Shown one piece after another: positions 6,960 to 14,436 of a stretch of DNA of 25,176 nucleotides (positions are counted from its first letter, which is position 1; every line of letters begins with the position of its first letter). The notes beneath the pieces are model-generated. The model saw nothing but the letters and a program-made list of their open reading frames with translations, made no database searches and had not been told where the DNA came from. The stretch is from CALKMS01 sp036796755 (GTDB lineage: Bacteria > Actinomycetota > Aquicultoria > SKW223 > CALKMS01): contig DAIRCJ010000015.1 in assembly GCA_036796755.1 (NCBI GenBank), positions 1 through 25,176 of the forward strand, given 5' to 3'. The translations under genes were made by a program, and so were the position numbers.

Positions 6960-7812
6960 AGTTAAGGTGGAACTTCTCGGGGAAGAGTTTGAGATTTCTC
7001 GAGAAGGAACCGACGGTGACTTTGAGAAAGCCATAGAGCTTTTAAAAAGTTACGACGGGAAGGTAGCGGCTATTGGATTAGGCGGGATTGATATTTATCT
7101 TTACGGGGCTGGGCGAAGATATGTTATTCGTGATGCTTTAAAGCTAGTGGAAGCAGTGAAAAAAACACCGGTGGTGGATGGCAGTGGCTTAAAAAACACT
7201 CTGGAAAGGAAAGCTATTGAGTATTTGATTGAGAATGGATTTGAACTTCGGGGAAAGAGAGCCTTAATGGTGAGTGCTGTTGACCGCTTTGGTATGGCCG
7301 AAAGCCTTTTTCGAGCTGGTTGTGAAATAACCTACGGGGATTTAATTTTCGGATTAAATATCCCGGTCCCTATCCATTCTTTTAAGGTTTTTGAAGCTCT
7401 AGCTTTTACGCTTTTACCCATTATTACCAGGATGCCTTTTCAAATTCTCTACCCTACCGGAGAAAAACAGGAAAAAGAACCCAATCCCCGTTATGCTAAG
7501 TATTACCAGGAAGCTGACATTATCGCTGGGGACTATTTGTTTATCCGTAAGTATATGCCGAAAGAACTCAAAGGCAAGTGGATTATCACCAATACGGTGA
7601 CGGCTAAAGATATTAAAGACTTAAAAGAAAGAGGGGTCGAGTATCTGATTACCACCACTCCTCGTTTTGAAGGTCGCTCCTTTGGAACCAATGTGATGGA
7701 AGCTTTGTTTATTGCCATTTTAAATAAAAAGCCTGAAGAAGTAAGCGAGCAAGATTATCTGGAGCTTATCGGAAAACTGGGGTTTACCCCGACGATTGAC
7801 AAGCTTAATTAA
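6910..7812 (+). CDS. Conserved protein resembling 'quinate 5-dehydrogenase' annotations, activity unknown
   Basis: The 300-residue protein resembles a group that I recall being labelled quinate 5-dehydrogenase in databases; that label is not backed by biochemistry I know of. Visible landmarks are GLGGIDIYLYGAGRRY (residues 56-71), VVDGSGLKNTLER (88-100), a possible Rossmann-like strand-turn-helix RGKRALMVSAVDRFGMAE (114-131), and a C-terminal TTTPRFEGRSFGTNVMEA segment. There is no clear GxGxxG dinucleotide motif. The start is GTG at 6910 after GGGAGGTG (6898-6905). It overlaps the HTH gene by 50 bases, and the reductase-like gene begins one base after its stop. This tight packing implies that the three products work together. 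A role with the downstream reductase, such as supplying or using its product, is inference. Confidence 0.72.
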   Translation: MKKVVSVSLGSSRRDHKVKVELLGEEFEISREGTDGDFEKAIELLKSYDGKVAAIGLGGIDIYLYGAGRRYVIRDALKLVEAVKKTPVVDGSGLKNTLERKAIEYLIENGFELRGKRALMVSAVDRFGMAESLFRAGCEITYGDLIFGLNIPVPIHSFKVFEALAFTLLPIITRMPFQILYPTGEKQEKEPNPRYAKYYQEADIIAGDYLFIRKYMPKELKGKWIITNTVTAKDIKDLKERGVEYLITTTPRFEGRSFGTNVMEALFIAILNKKPEEVSEQDYLELIGKLGFTPTIDKLN

Positions 7813-7813
7813 G

Positions 7814-8893
7814 ATGGGAGTTTTTGGTTTTTTAGTCCATCCCCTGAGCCTCAATGATGTGGTGAAAAAGTATCGTCTGGCAAAGAAATTTTCACCACGC
7901 CTGGTGGCTTCAGCTTTGCGACGACGTCCACCCCTCATCTTAACTGAAGCAAAGGGAATTGTTTCTCCCACCGGTGCTCAGGCCCGGGGTTATTTTGTTG
8001 CCGTTCCTTTGCTGCCTTTTCAGTTTTTTGATTTGCCCGAGGAGAAAGTATTAAAGAAAATTGCTCGCGCTTGTAAGTTAGCTCAAAAAGAAGGAGCAAA
8101 AATAGTTGGTCTTGGAGCCTTCACAGCTTTGCCGGGAGAGGGAGGTAAAAAGCTCCTTTCAATGGTCGATATTCCGGTAACTACAGGCAATAGCTATACG
8201 GTAGCAACTGCGGTCGACGGAGTTTTTGAGGCAGCTTCTCTGATGGGAATAAATCTTTCAAGCTCAACTTTGGTGGTTCTGGGGGCAACTGGTTCAATCG
8301 GTCGGGCTTGCTCTTTAATTCTGGCTCCTTACTTTTCGCGGATAATTTTAATCGGACGGCGAGAAGGCTACTTAGAGAAAGTGAAGGAAGAAGTGGAAAA
8401 AAGGGGAGGGAAAAATGTTTTCACCACCCGCAGCCTGGAAGCAGTGAAAGAGGGAGAGGTAGTGGTAGCAGTGAGCAGCGCTTCAGAATCTTTAATTGAG
8501 CCTTCCTGGTTGAAAAAAGGAGCAGTAGTTTGTGATGTGGCGCGACCCAGGGATGTTTCGGAAAAGGTTTCCCGGGAAAGGGACGATGTGCTGGTGATTG
8601 ACGGGGGAGTGGTTAAGGTTCCCGGAAACTTAAAAATGGACTTTGACCTGGGCTTGCCAGAAGGAATTGTCCTTGCTTGTATGGCCGAGACTATGATTCT
8701 GGCTTTAGAGGAAAGATACGAACCTTTTACTATTGGTAAGGAAATAACTCTTGAGCAGGTAGAAGAGATAAAATCTTTAGCTATAAAGCATAACTTTGCT
8801 CTGGCCGGTTTGAGAAGTTTTGAAAAAGTCTTGCCTCTTGAAAAAATCGAAGAAATAAAAGCCAAGGCTGGGCTTTCTCCTGTTTTTCAATGA
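7814..8893 (+). CDS. Cyanobacterial acyl-ACP reductase-like dehydrogenase (AAR / COG5322-type)
   Basis: The 359-residue protein aligns by eye along most of its length with cyanobacterial long-chain acyl-[acyl-carrier-protein] reductase, which reduces acyl-ACP to fatty aldehyde with NADPH. Matching landmarks are the start MGVFGFLVHPLSL, LAQKEGAKIVGLGAFTAL (residues 89-106), VTTGNSYT (122-129), the Rossmann GATGSIG (157-163), IDGGVVK (262-268) and ACMAETMILALE (288-299). Cys289 sits where the catalytic cysteine (Cys294 in Synechococcus elongatus) lies. The fold is distantly related to shikimate dehydrogenase. I chose ATG 7814, one base past the previous stop, because it matches the family start; TTG 7796 would add six residues. 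No aldehyde-deformylating oxygenase is nearby, so alkane synthesis is not implied. The true substrate may be another acyl thioester. Confidence 0.8.
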   Translation: MGVFGFLVHPLSLNDVVKKYRLAKKFSPRLVASALRRRPPLILTEAKGIVSPTGAQARGYFVAVPLLPFQFFDLPEEKVLKKIARACKLAQKEGAKIVGLGAFTALPGEGGKKLLSMVDIPVTTGNSYTVATAVDGVFEAASLMGINLSSSTLVVLGATGSIGRACSLILAPYFSRIILIGRREGYLEKVKEEVEKRGGKNVFTTRSLEAVKEGEVVVAVSSASESLIEPSWLKKGAVVCDVARPRDVSEKVSRERDDVLVIDGGVVKVPGNLKMDFDLGLPEGIVLACMAETMILALEERYEPFTIGKEITLEQVEEIKSLAIKHNFALAGLRSFEKVLPLEKIEEIKAKAGLSPVFQ

Positions 8894-8912
8894 CTATTTT
8901 TAAATACCTCGT

Positions 8913-8941
8913 TTGACGCTCTCATTTACAAAGGTTAGAAT
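8913..8941 (+). promoter_or_regulatory. Promoter of hisG
   Basis: TTGACG (8913-8918), a 17-base spacer and TAGAAT (8936-8941) each differ from consensus by one base. Transcription would start around 8948, just before the GGAGGT (8955-8960) that serves the hisG ATG at 8969. Confidence 0.72.
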
Positions 8942-8968
8942 GGTATAAATTTGTGGAGGTCAAAGATT

Positions 8969-9841
8969 ATGCTTAAAATTGTTTTACCAAAGGGAAGTTT
9001 GGAAGAGCAGACCCTTAAGCTTTTTCAGCAAGCTGATTTGGAAATTAAGAAGGCTTCCCGTTCTTATAAACTTCAGGTTGATGACCCGAGAATTTCTGAG
9101 GTCAGGCTTCTTCGTCCTCAAGAAATACCCCGGCTGGTTGAAGAGGGTTACTTTGATTTAGGGATAACTGGTTATGACTGCTTAAAAGAAACTGGTGCTC
9201 GGGTAGAGGTCATCGAGGATTTGCCTTACAGCAAGGTTACTAACGAGCCGGTTCGTCTGGTTCTGGCGGTTTCTGAGGAGAGCAGTTACTACAAACCCGA
9301 GGACCTTCCTTCTGGTGCTCGCATCGCTACCGAGTTTCCAAATATAACACGGGAGTTTTTTGAAAAGTTAGGAATGGATGTTAAGGTTTATTATTCTTAT
9401 GGGGCAACTGAAGCCAAAGTGCCCGACATCGTTGATGCGGTGGTTGACTTAACCGAAACGGGAGAAACTTTACGCAAGAACCGCCTTAGGATTATAGCTA
9501 CTTTGCTTGAATCTACCACCAAACTGATAGCCAATTTAGAGTCTTACTCCCAGCCAGAAAAAAGGAAAGCAATTGAGGAGATAAAACTTTTACTTTTAGG
9601 GGTAATTGAAGCCCGGGGTCGGGTTCTTATCTCTTTAAATGTCAAAGCTGACCGGCTTGAGGATGTGGTTAAAATTCTACCGGCGATGAAAAAGCCAACC
9701 GTTTCTGAACTTTATCAATCAGATTATTACGAGGTGGTTACGGTGGTAGATAAGCATATGGTTAATGTGTTGATTCCTAAATTGAAGGCGGCGGGAGCTG
9801 AAGACATTTTAGAGATTCCCATTTCTAAGATTGTCCGATAG
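8969..9841 (+). CDS. hisG: ATP phosphoribosyltransferase, long form (HisG)
   Basis: HisG joins ATP and PRPP to make phosphoribosyl-ATP, the first and feedback-regulated step of histidine synthesis. The 290-residue length and the C-terminal ACT-like regulatory domain (from about residue 215, containing LISLNVKADRLEDVVKILPAMKKPTVSEL) mark the long, HisZ-independent form. The catalytic half has LKIVLPKGSLEEQTLKLF at the N terminus, FDLGITGYD, and the PRPP-binding region around VDLTETGETLRKNRL. The ATG at 8969 follows GGAGGT at ideal distance; an upstream in-frame TTG at 8951 would include the ribosome-binding site and is unlikely. The gene has its own promoter. No other histidine gene is in the window, so it lies apart from any his operon. 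greA begins 35 bases later. Confidence 0.95.
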   Translation: MLKIVLPKGSLEEQTLKLFQQADLEIKKASRSYKLQVDDPRISEVRLLRPQEIPRLVEEGYFDLGITGYDCLKETGARVEVIEDLPYSKVTNEPVRLVLAVSEESSYYKPEDLPSGARIATEFPNITREFFEKLGMDVKVYYSYGATEAKVPDIVDAVVDLTETGETLRKNRLRIIATLLESTTKLIANLESYSQPEKRKAIEEIKLLLLGVIEARGRVLISLNVKADRLEDVVKILPAMKKPTVSELYQSDYYEVVTVVDKHMVNVLIPKLKAAGAEDILEIPISKIVR

Positions 9842-9876
9842 AAGAAAGATTATAAATTTTTTAGATCGGGAAGGCG

Positions 9877-10374
9877 ATGATTCTGGTGGAAACTAACGAA
9901 AAAGAAGAAAAGTATTTAACTTTGGAAGGTTATAAAGCTTTGCTTTCTGAGCTGGAGGAACTGGAAAAAAAGAGGAAGGAAGTTTCGCGAAGAATAAAAG
10001 AAGCGGTTGATTTTGGCGATCTTTCTGAAAACTCCGAGTACACGGATGCCAAAGAAGAGCAGGCTTTCATTGAAGGACGAATAGCGGCGGTTAAAGCAGC
10101 AATTTCTGGAGTCAAAATCATTGAGGAGTCTCCTGGCAAAAAGGATGAAGTTGCGCTGGGACGGGAAGTTTACCTGGAAAAAGCAGGCACGGGAGAAAGA
10201 TGTTGTTTTCGCATTGTCGGTTCGGAAGAAGCCGATCCTTCCCGAGGAAAGATTTCTTATCAATCACCAGTGGGGAAAGCTTTGCTGGGGCGAAAGGTGG
10301 GCGAGGAAGTTTTAGTTGAAACCCCGGCTGGAAAAGTTAGATATCTTGTTCTAGCGGTAAGGTTAAGTCAGTGA
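9877..10374 (+). CDS. greA: Transcription elongation factor GreA
   Basis: GreA enters the secondary channel of stalled RNA polymerase and stimulates cleavage of backtracked RNA. The protein has 165 residues or slightly fewer. The N-terminal coiled coil (roughly residues 13-85) contains the tip signature FGDLSENSEYTDAKEEQAFIEGRI with the acidic residues needed for cleavage. The C-terminal FKBP-like domain includes the SYQSPVGKALLG segment. ATG at 9877 has GGGAAGG only two bases upstream, whereas GTG at 9886 is better spaced and gives a more typical length, so the true start may be nine bases later. The lysS GTG overlaps the greA stop. greA-lysS is a common pair in Firmicutes. Confidence 0.95.
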   Translation: MILVETNEKEEKYLTLEGYKALLSELEELEKKRKEVSRRIKEAVDFGDLSENSEYTDAKEEQAFIEGRIAAVKAAISGVKIIEESPGKKDEVALGREVYLEKAGTGERCCFRIVGSEEADPSRGKISYQSPVGKALLGRKVGEEVLVETPAGKVRYLVLAVRLSQ

Positions 10375-11840
10375 GCGAGACGCAGGAGAAGCTTTCTCGG
10401 GAAGAAAAATTAAGAAAGTTAGAGGAACAGGGGCAAGCAGTTTTTTCAACTTCTTTCCATCGAAGTCACCTGGTTAAGGAAATCAGGGAAAAATATTCTT
10501 ACCTTGAGCCAGGAAGCAAGGTTAATGAAGAGTTCCTTGTTGGCGGGAGGTTGGTGGGGATTAGAAATCACGGTAAGATTACCTTTGCTGACTTCAAAGA
10601 TAGCAGCGGTAAACTGCAACTATACCTTTCCTCTCAGGAATTGGGAGAAAAATACCAGCTTTTTCTGGATTTAGTCGATTTGGGTGATATCTTAGGGGTT
10701 AAGGGAAAAGTATTCAAGACGAAGAGAGGGGAGCTTTCCCTCGAGGTAGATGACTTTAAGGTTTTAGCTAAATCCCTGCACCCTTTACCGGAAAAATGGC
10801 ATGGTTTGCGGGATGTGGAAGCTCGTTACCGTCAGCGTTATCTGGACTTGATAGTTAACCCTTCGGTTCGGGAGATTTTTGAGCTAAGAACCAGGATAAT
10901 TAAGTTGATCAGAGAGTTTTTAGACCAGCGCGGTTTTCAGGAAGTGGAAACCCCGATGCTTCAACCGCTGCCGGGAGGAGCTCTGGCCCGACCTTTTTCT
11001 ACTTACCATAATGCTCTGGGAATTGAGCTATATTTAAGGATTGCTCCCGAACTTTACTTAAAAAGATTAGTGGTTGGAGGGATGGAAAAGGTATACGAGC
11101 TTAATCGAAGCTTTCGCAATGAGGGAATTTCAATAAAACACAATCCCGAGTTTACCATGCTTGAGGTTTACCAGGCCTATGCTGATTACCGTGATATGAT
11201 GGAACTGGTTAAAGAAATGCTCAAGTATGTAGTGGAAAAGACCAGGGGGAGCCTGAAAATAAACTACCAGGGAAAGGAGATAGATTTTTCCGAGTTTTCA
11301 GTGATTACCTATCTTGAGGCTTTGAAGGAATTTGCCGGTTTGGAAGTCAACTTTAATTGGGAATTGAATGAGCTAAGAGAGTTAGCCCAGAAAAAAGGAA
11401 TTGAGGTTAAAAAATACTGGGGTAAAGGGAAGATAATAGCTGAGTTATTTGAAAAGTTAGTTGAGCCTAGGTTAATCCAGCCGACTTTTGTTTTTGATTA
11501 TCCACGGGAGATCTCTCCTCTAGCTCGCCGGCATCCCGAAAATCCGGAACTGACTGAAAGGTTTGAACTTATAGTAGCCGGCAGAGAGCTGGCTAATGCT
11601 TTTTCGGAGCTAAATGACCCGCGCGAGCAAAAAAAACGCTTTGAGGAGCAAGCCAGGCTGAAACAAGAGGGGGAAGAAGAAATTCAACTTTATGACCGGG
11701 ATTTTCTCCAGGCTTTAGAGTATGGAATGCCTCCCACCGGGGGGCTGGGAGTGGGGGTTGATAGACTGGTTATGCTTTTAGCCGACGTCTACTCAATTAG
11801 AGAGGTTTTGCTTTTTCCGCAGCTTCGCCCGGAAGGATAA
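10371..11840 (+). CDS. lysS: Lysyl-tRNA synthetase, class II (LysS)
   Basis: LysS charges tRNA-Lys with lysine. The 489-residue protein has an N-terminal OB-fold anticodon-binding domain (about residues 50-150, with VGGRLVGIRNHGKITFADFKD) followed by the class II catalytic core. Motif 1 is around FLDQRGFQEVETPML, motif 2 is FRNEGISIKHNPEFTMLE, and motif 3 is GGLGVGVDRLVMLLAD near the C terminus. The GTG start at 10371 overlaps the greA stop by four bases and has TAAGG eight bases upstream, so it is coupled to greA. The catalytic insert is somewhat compact, but all three motifs are intact. The class I LysRS type is ruled out by these motifs. Confidence 0.97.
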   Translation: MSETQEKLSREEKLRKLEEQGQAVFSTSFHRSHLVKEIREKYSYLEPGSKVNEEFLVGGRLVGIRNHGKITFADFKDSSGKLQLYLSSQELGEKYQLFLDLVDLGDILGVKGKVFKTKRGELSLEVDDFKVLAKSLHPLPEKWHGLRDVEARYRQRYLDLIVNPSVREIFELRTRIIKLIREFLDQRGFQEVETPMLQPLPGGALARPFSTYHNALGIELYLRIAPELYLKRLVVGGMEKVYELNRSFRNEGISIKHNPEFTMLEVYQAYADYRDMMELVKEMLKYVVEKTRGSLKINYQGKEIDFSEFSVITYLEALKEFAGLEVNFNWELNELRELAQKKGIEVKKYWGKGKIIAELFEKLVEPRLIQPTFVFDYPREISPLARRHPENPELTERFELIVAGRELANAFSELNDPREQKKRFEEQARLKQEGEEEIQLYDRDFLQALEYGMPPTGGLGVGVDRLVMLLADVYSIREVLLFPQLRPEG

Positions 11841-11946
11841 TCTTCGGGAGATAGTTTTTAAACTACCACTTCAAGCCGGCTTTGATTGACAAACACCTTA
11901 AATCGGGGGGAAAATATTAGTTAGTTCAGGTTTTGAGGTTAAAAAA
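11841..11946 (+). promoter_or_regulatory. lysS-clpC intergenic region with two inverted repeats and a lone -35-like box
   Basis: The gap contains TAGTTT-TT-AAACTA (11852-11865), the perfect palindrome AAGCCGGCTT (11873-11882), and TTGACA (11886-11891). No convincing -10 box lies 16-18 bases after the TTGACA. I see no CtsR-type heptad repeat. The region probably contains the clpC promoter, but the start point is not clear. GAGG at 11935-11938 is the likely ribosome-binding site. Confidence 0.35.
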
Positions 11947-14436
11947 ATGACTGAAAATTATTCGGAAAGATTTACCGAGCGAGCGCGCAGAGCAATAGTT
12001 TATGCTCAGGAAGAGGCTCGACTCTTAAACCATAGCTACGTGGGAACCGAGCATTTGCTTTTGGGTATTTTGCGGGTTGAAGACTGTTTGGCGGTTCAGG
12101 TTATTGAGGACCTGGGAATTGATCCTGAGGAGATCAGGCAAAGGGTTGAAGACTTGACCGGCCGGGGCGATTCTCTTCCCACTGGTAATATACCTTTTTC
12201 TCATCGGGCTAAACGTGTCCTCGAGCTGGCTTTTCGGGAAGCTTTGCAGCTTGGTCACAACTATGTCGGAACCGAACATATCCTTTTGGGTCTGGTTCGG
12301 GAAGGAGAAAGTGTGGCCGCTCACGTTTTGTTTGAACTCGGGGTGGAGCTGGAAAACTTAAGAAACCAGGTAGTCAGAGCTTTAAGCGGCTATGTTGGTT
12401 CTCCTTTATCGGAACCAGAGCCCCAGACCCGTCAGGGCAAGGGTTCGCCTCTGGAAGAGTACGGGCGAAATCTTGTTCGGCTAGCTAGAGAAGGCAAGCT
12501 GGATCCGGTTATTGGGAGAGAAAAAGAAATCGAAAGAGTAATGCAGATATTAACTCGTCGAACCAAAAACAACCCGGTCTTAATTGGGGAACCGGGTGTT
12601 GGTAAAACAGCAATTGTTGAAGGTCTGGCTCAGCGGATTGCCCGGCGGGAAGTCCCGGAGGTTTTAAGCGATAAAGAGATATACACCCTCGATTTAGGAG
12701 CCCTGGTAGCTGGCTCCAAATATCGCGGAGAGTTTGAAGAAAGATTAAAAAGAGTGATGAAGGAGATCAGGAAAAAGGGGAATGTGGTTTTGTTTGTTGA
12801 CGAGATCCACACTCTGGTGGGAGCAGGAGCGGCTGAAGGGGCAATTGATGCCGCCAGCATTTTAAAGCCTGCTTTAGCTCGGGGAGAAATTCAAACTATT
12901 GGTGCCACTACTCTGGATGAGTATCGGAAGCATTTTGAAAAAGATGCTGCTCTGGAGCGCCGCTTTCAACCGGTTATGGTTGAAGAGCCAAGTATTGCCG
13001 AAAGCATTGAAATTTTAAAAGGCTTGCGTAGTCGCTACGAAGCTCACCACCGGGTGATTATCACTGATGAGGCAATAGTAGCCGCGGCCAACTTGAGTCA
13101 TCGCTATATCAATGATCGCTACTTACCTGATAAGGCTATTGATTTAATTGATGAGGCAGCCTCCCGGGTGCGAATAAAAGCCACCCAGCTTCCCGTGGAA
13201 ATAAAGGAAATAGACGAGAAAATTAAGAAAATAAAGGCGGAAAAGGAAGAGGCAATTAAAGCTCAAGACTTTGAAAAAGCCGCTTCTCTTCGCGATAAGG
13301 AGAAGAAACTTTATCTTGAAAGGAAAAAGAGGGAGTTAGCCTGGAAAAAAGAGCTGGAAACCTTTTCTCCAAAGATTGGAGAGGAAGAAATAGCGGAGAT
13401 TACCTCTCTCTGGACTGGAATTCCAGTTTTCAGTCTGACCGAGGAAGAATCTCAGAAGTTGATTAAGATGGAGGAGGGACTCCATCGGCGAATTGTTGGC
13501 CAGAACGAGGCGGTAAAAGCCCTTTCTAAAGCCGTTCGTCGGGCTCGGGCTGGCTTGAAAGACCCCAAACGGCCGACGGGTTCTTTTATGTTCCTCGGCC
13601 CTTCGGGAGTAGGGAAAACCGAAACCGCCAAAGCTTTAGCCGAGTATTTATTTGGAGATGAAAAAGCTCTCGTTCAGCTTGATATGTCAGAGTATATGGA
13701 AAAGTTTTCAGTTTCTCGTCTCGTTGGTTCTCCCCCGGGTTATGTTGGTTACGAAGAAGGCGGCCAGCTTACGGAAGCGGTGCGAAGAAGGCCTTTTTCT
13801 GTTGTCCTGTTTGATGAGATAGAAAAAGCTCACCGCGATGTCTTCAATATACTTTTGCAAATTATGGAGGATGGACGCTTGACAGACTCTCAGGGCCGAA
13901 CGGTTGATTTTAAAAACACTATTATTATTTTGACTTCCAATCTAGGCACTCGTGATATCCAAAAAGGGGTCAAACTTGGTTTTGCTACCACTGATTCTTC
14001 AGGGAAAATTCCTTACGAGAAGATGAAGGCTAGTCTTTTGGAAGAGGCCAGAAAGACTTTTCCGCCTGAGTTTCTCAATCGTTTAGATGAAATAATTGTT
14101 TTTCATCAGCTTAGTGAAAAGGAAATTGAAGCCATTGTAGAAAAGCTTTTCTCCAGCTTAAAGGAAAGAATGGCAGGAAAAGGCTTAAAACTGGAACTTT
14201 CCAGGGAGGCAGCGAAGTTTCTGATTAAAGAAGGTTTTGACCCTGCTCTGGGAGCCCGACCTTTGAGAAGAGCTTTACAGAGACTGGTTGAAGATCCTCT
14301 TTCTGAAGCTTTGCTGGCTGAGAACTTTAAGCCTGGTCAGACTGTGGTGGTGGATGCTTCCGAGAAAGAGATATTTTTCTGGGTGAAAGAAGGCAAAAAG
14401 GAAAAAGTTGCCACCTCAACTGAGAGAGAAGAATGA
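11947..14436 (+). CDS. clpC: ATP-dependent Clp protease ATP-binding subunit ClpC
   Basis: ClpC is a Hsp100 unfoldase that feeds proteins into ClpP. The 829-residue protein shows, in order, two Clp-N repeats (residues 5-72 and 82-147, each with GTEHLLLG or GTEHILLG), AAA-1 with Walker A GEPGVGKT at 214-221 and Walker B VLFVDE at 281-286, a UVR-type middle helix (FEKAASLRDKEKKL, about 440-455), AAA-2 with Walker A GPSGVGKT at 551-558, and a C-terminal D2-small domain with the FLNRLDEIIVF segment. The middle helix and two N repeats favour ClpC over ClpA or ClpB. ctsR, mcsA and mcsB, which precede clpC in many Firmicutes, are absent. The radA ATG overlaps its stop codon (ATGA), heading a long run of overlapping genes. 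Confidence 0.97.
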   Translation: MTENYSERFTERARRAIVYAQEEARLLNHSYVGTEHLLLGILRVEDCLAVQVIEDLGIDPEEIRQRVEDLTGRGDSLPTGNIPFSHRAKRVLELAFREALQLGHNYVGTEHILLGLVREGESVAAHVLFELGVELENLRNQVVRALSGYVGSPLSEPEPQTRQGKGSPLEEYGRNLVRLAREGKLDPVIGREKEIERVMQILTRRTKNNPVLIGEPGVGKTAIVEGLAQRIARREVPEVLSDKEIYTLDLGALVAGSKYRGEFEERLKRVMKEIRKKGNVVLFVDEIHTLVGAGAAEGAIDAASILKPALARGEIQTIGATTLDEYRKHFEKDAALERRFQPVMVEEPSIAESIEILKGLRSRYEAHHRVIITDEAIVAAANLSHRYINDRYLPDKAIDLIDEAASRVRIKATQLPVEIKEIDEKIKKIKAEKEEAIKAQDFEKAASLRDKEKKLYLERKKRELAWKKELETFSPKIGEEEIAEITSLWTGIPVFSLTEEESQKLIKMEEGLHRRIVGQNEAVKALSKAVRRARAGLKDPKRPTGSFMFLGPSGVGKTETAKALAEYLFGDEKALVQLDMSEYMEKFSVSRLVGSPPGYVGYEEGGQLTEAVRRRPFSVVLFDEIEKAHRDVFNILLQIMEDGRLTDSQGRTVDFKNTIIILTSNLGTRDIQKGVKLGFATTDSSGKIPYEKMKASLLEEARKTFPPEFLNRLDEIIVFHQLSEKEIEAIVEKLFSSLKERMAGKGLKLELSREAAKFLIKEGFDPALGARPLRRALQRLVEDPLSEALLAENFKPGQTVVVDASEKEIFFWVKEGKKEKVATSTEREE

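Noticed and set aside
8368..8865. 165-codon open frame on the minus strand
   Set aside because: It lies wholly inside the reductase-like gene on the opposite strand, has serine/threonine-rich low-complexity translation and no ribosome-binding site; it is a shadow of the real gene.
7814..8893. Alkane biosynthesis operon
   Set aside because: The AAR-like gene is not accompanied by an aldehyde-deformylating oxygenase in the window, so the pathway cannot be claimed.
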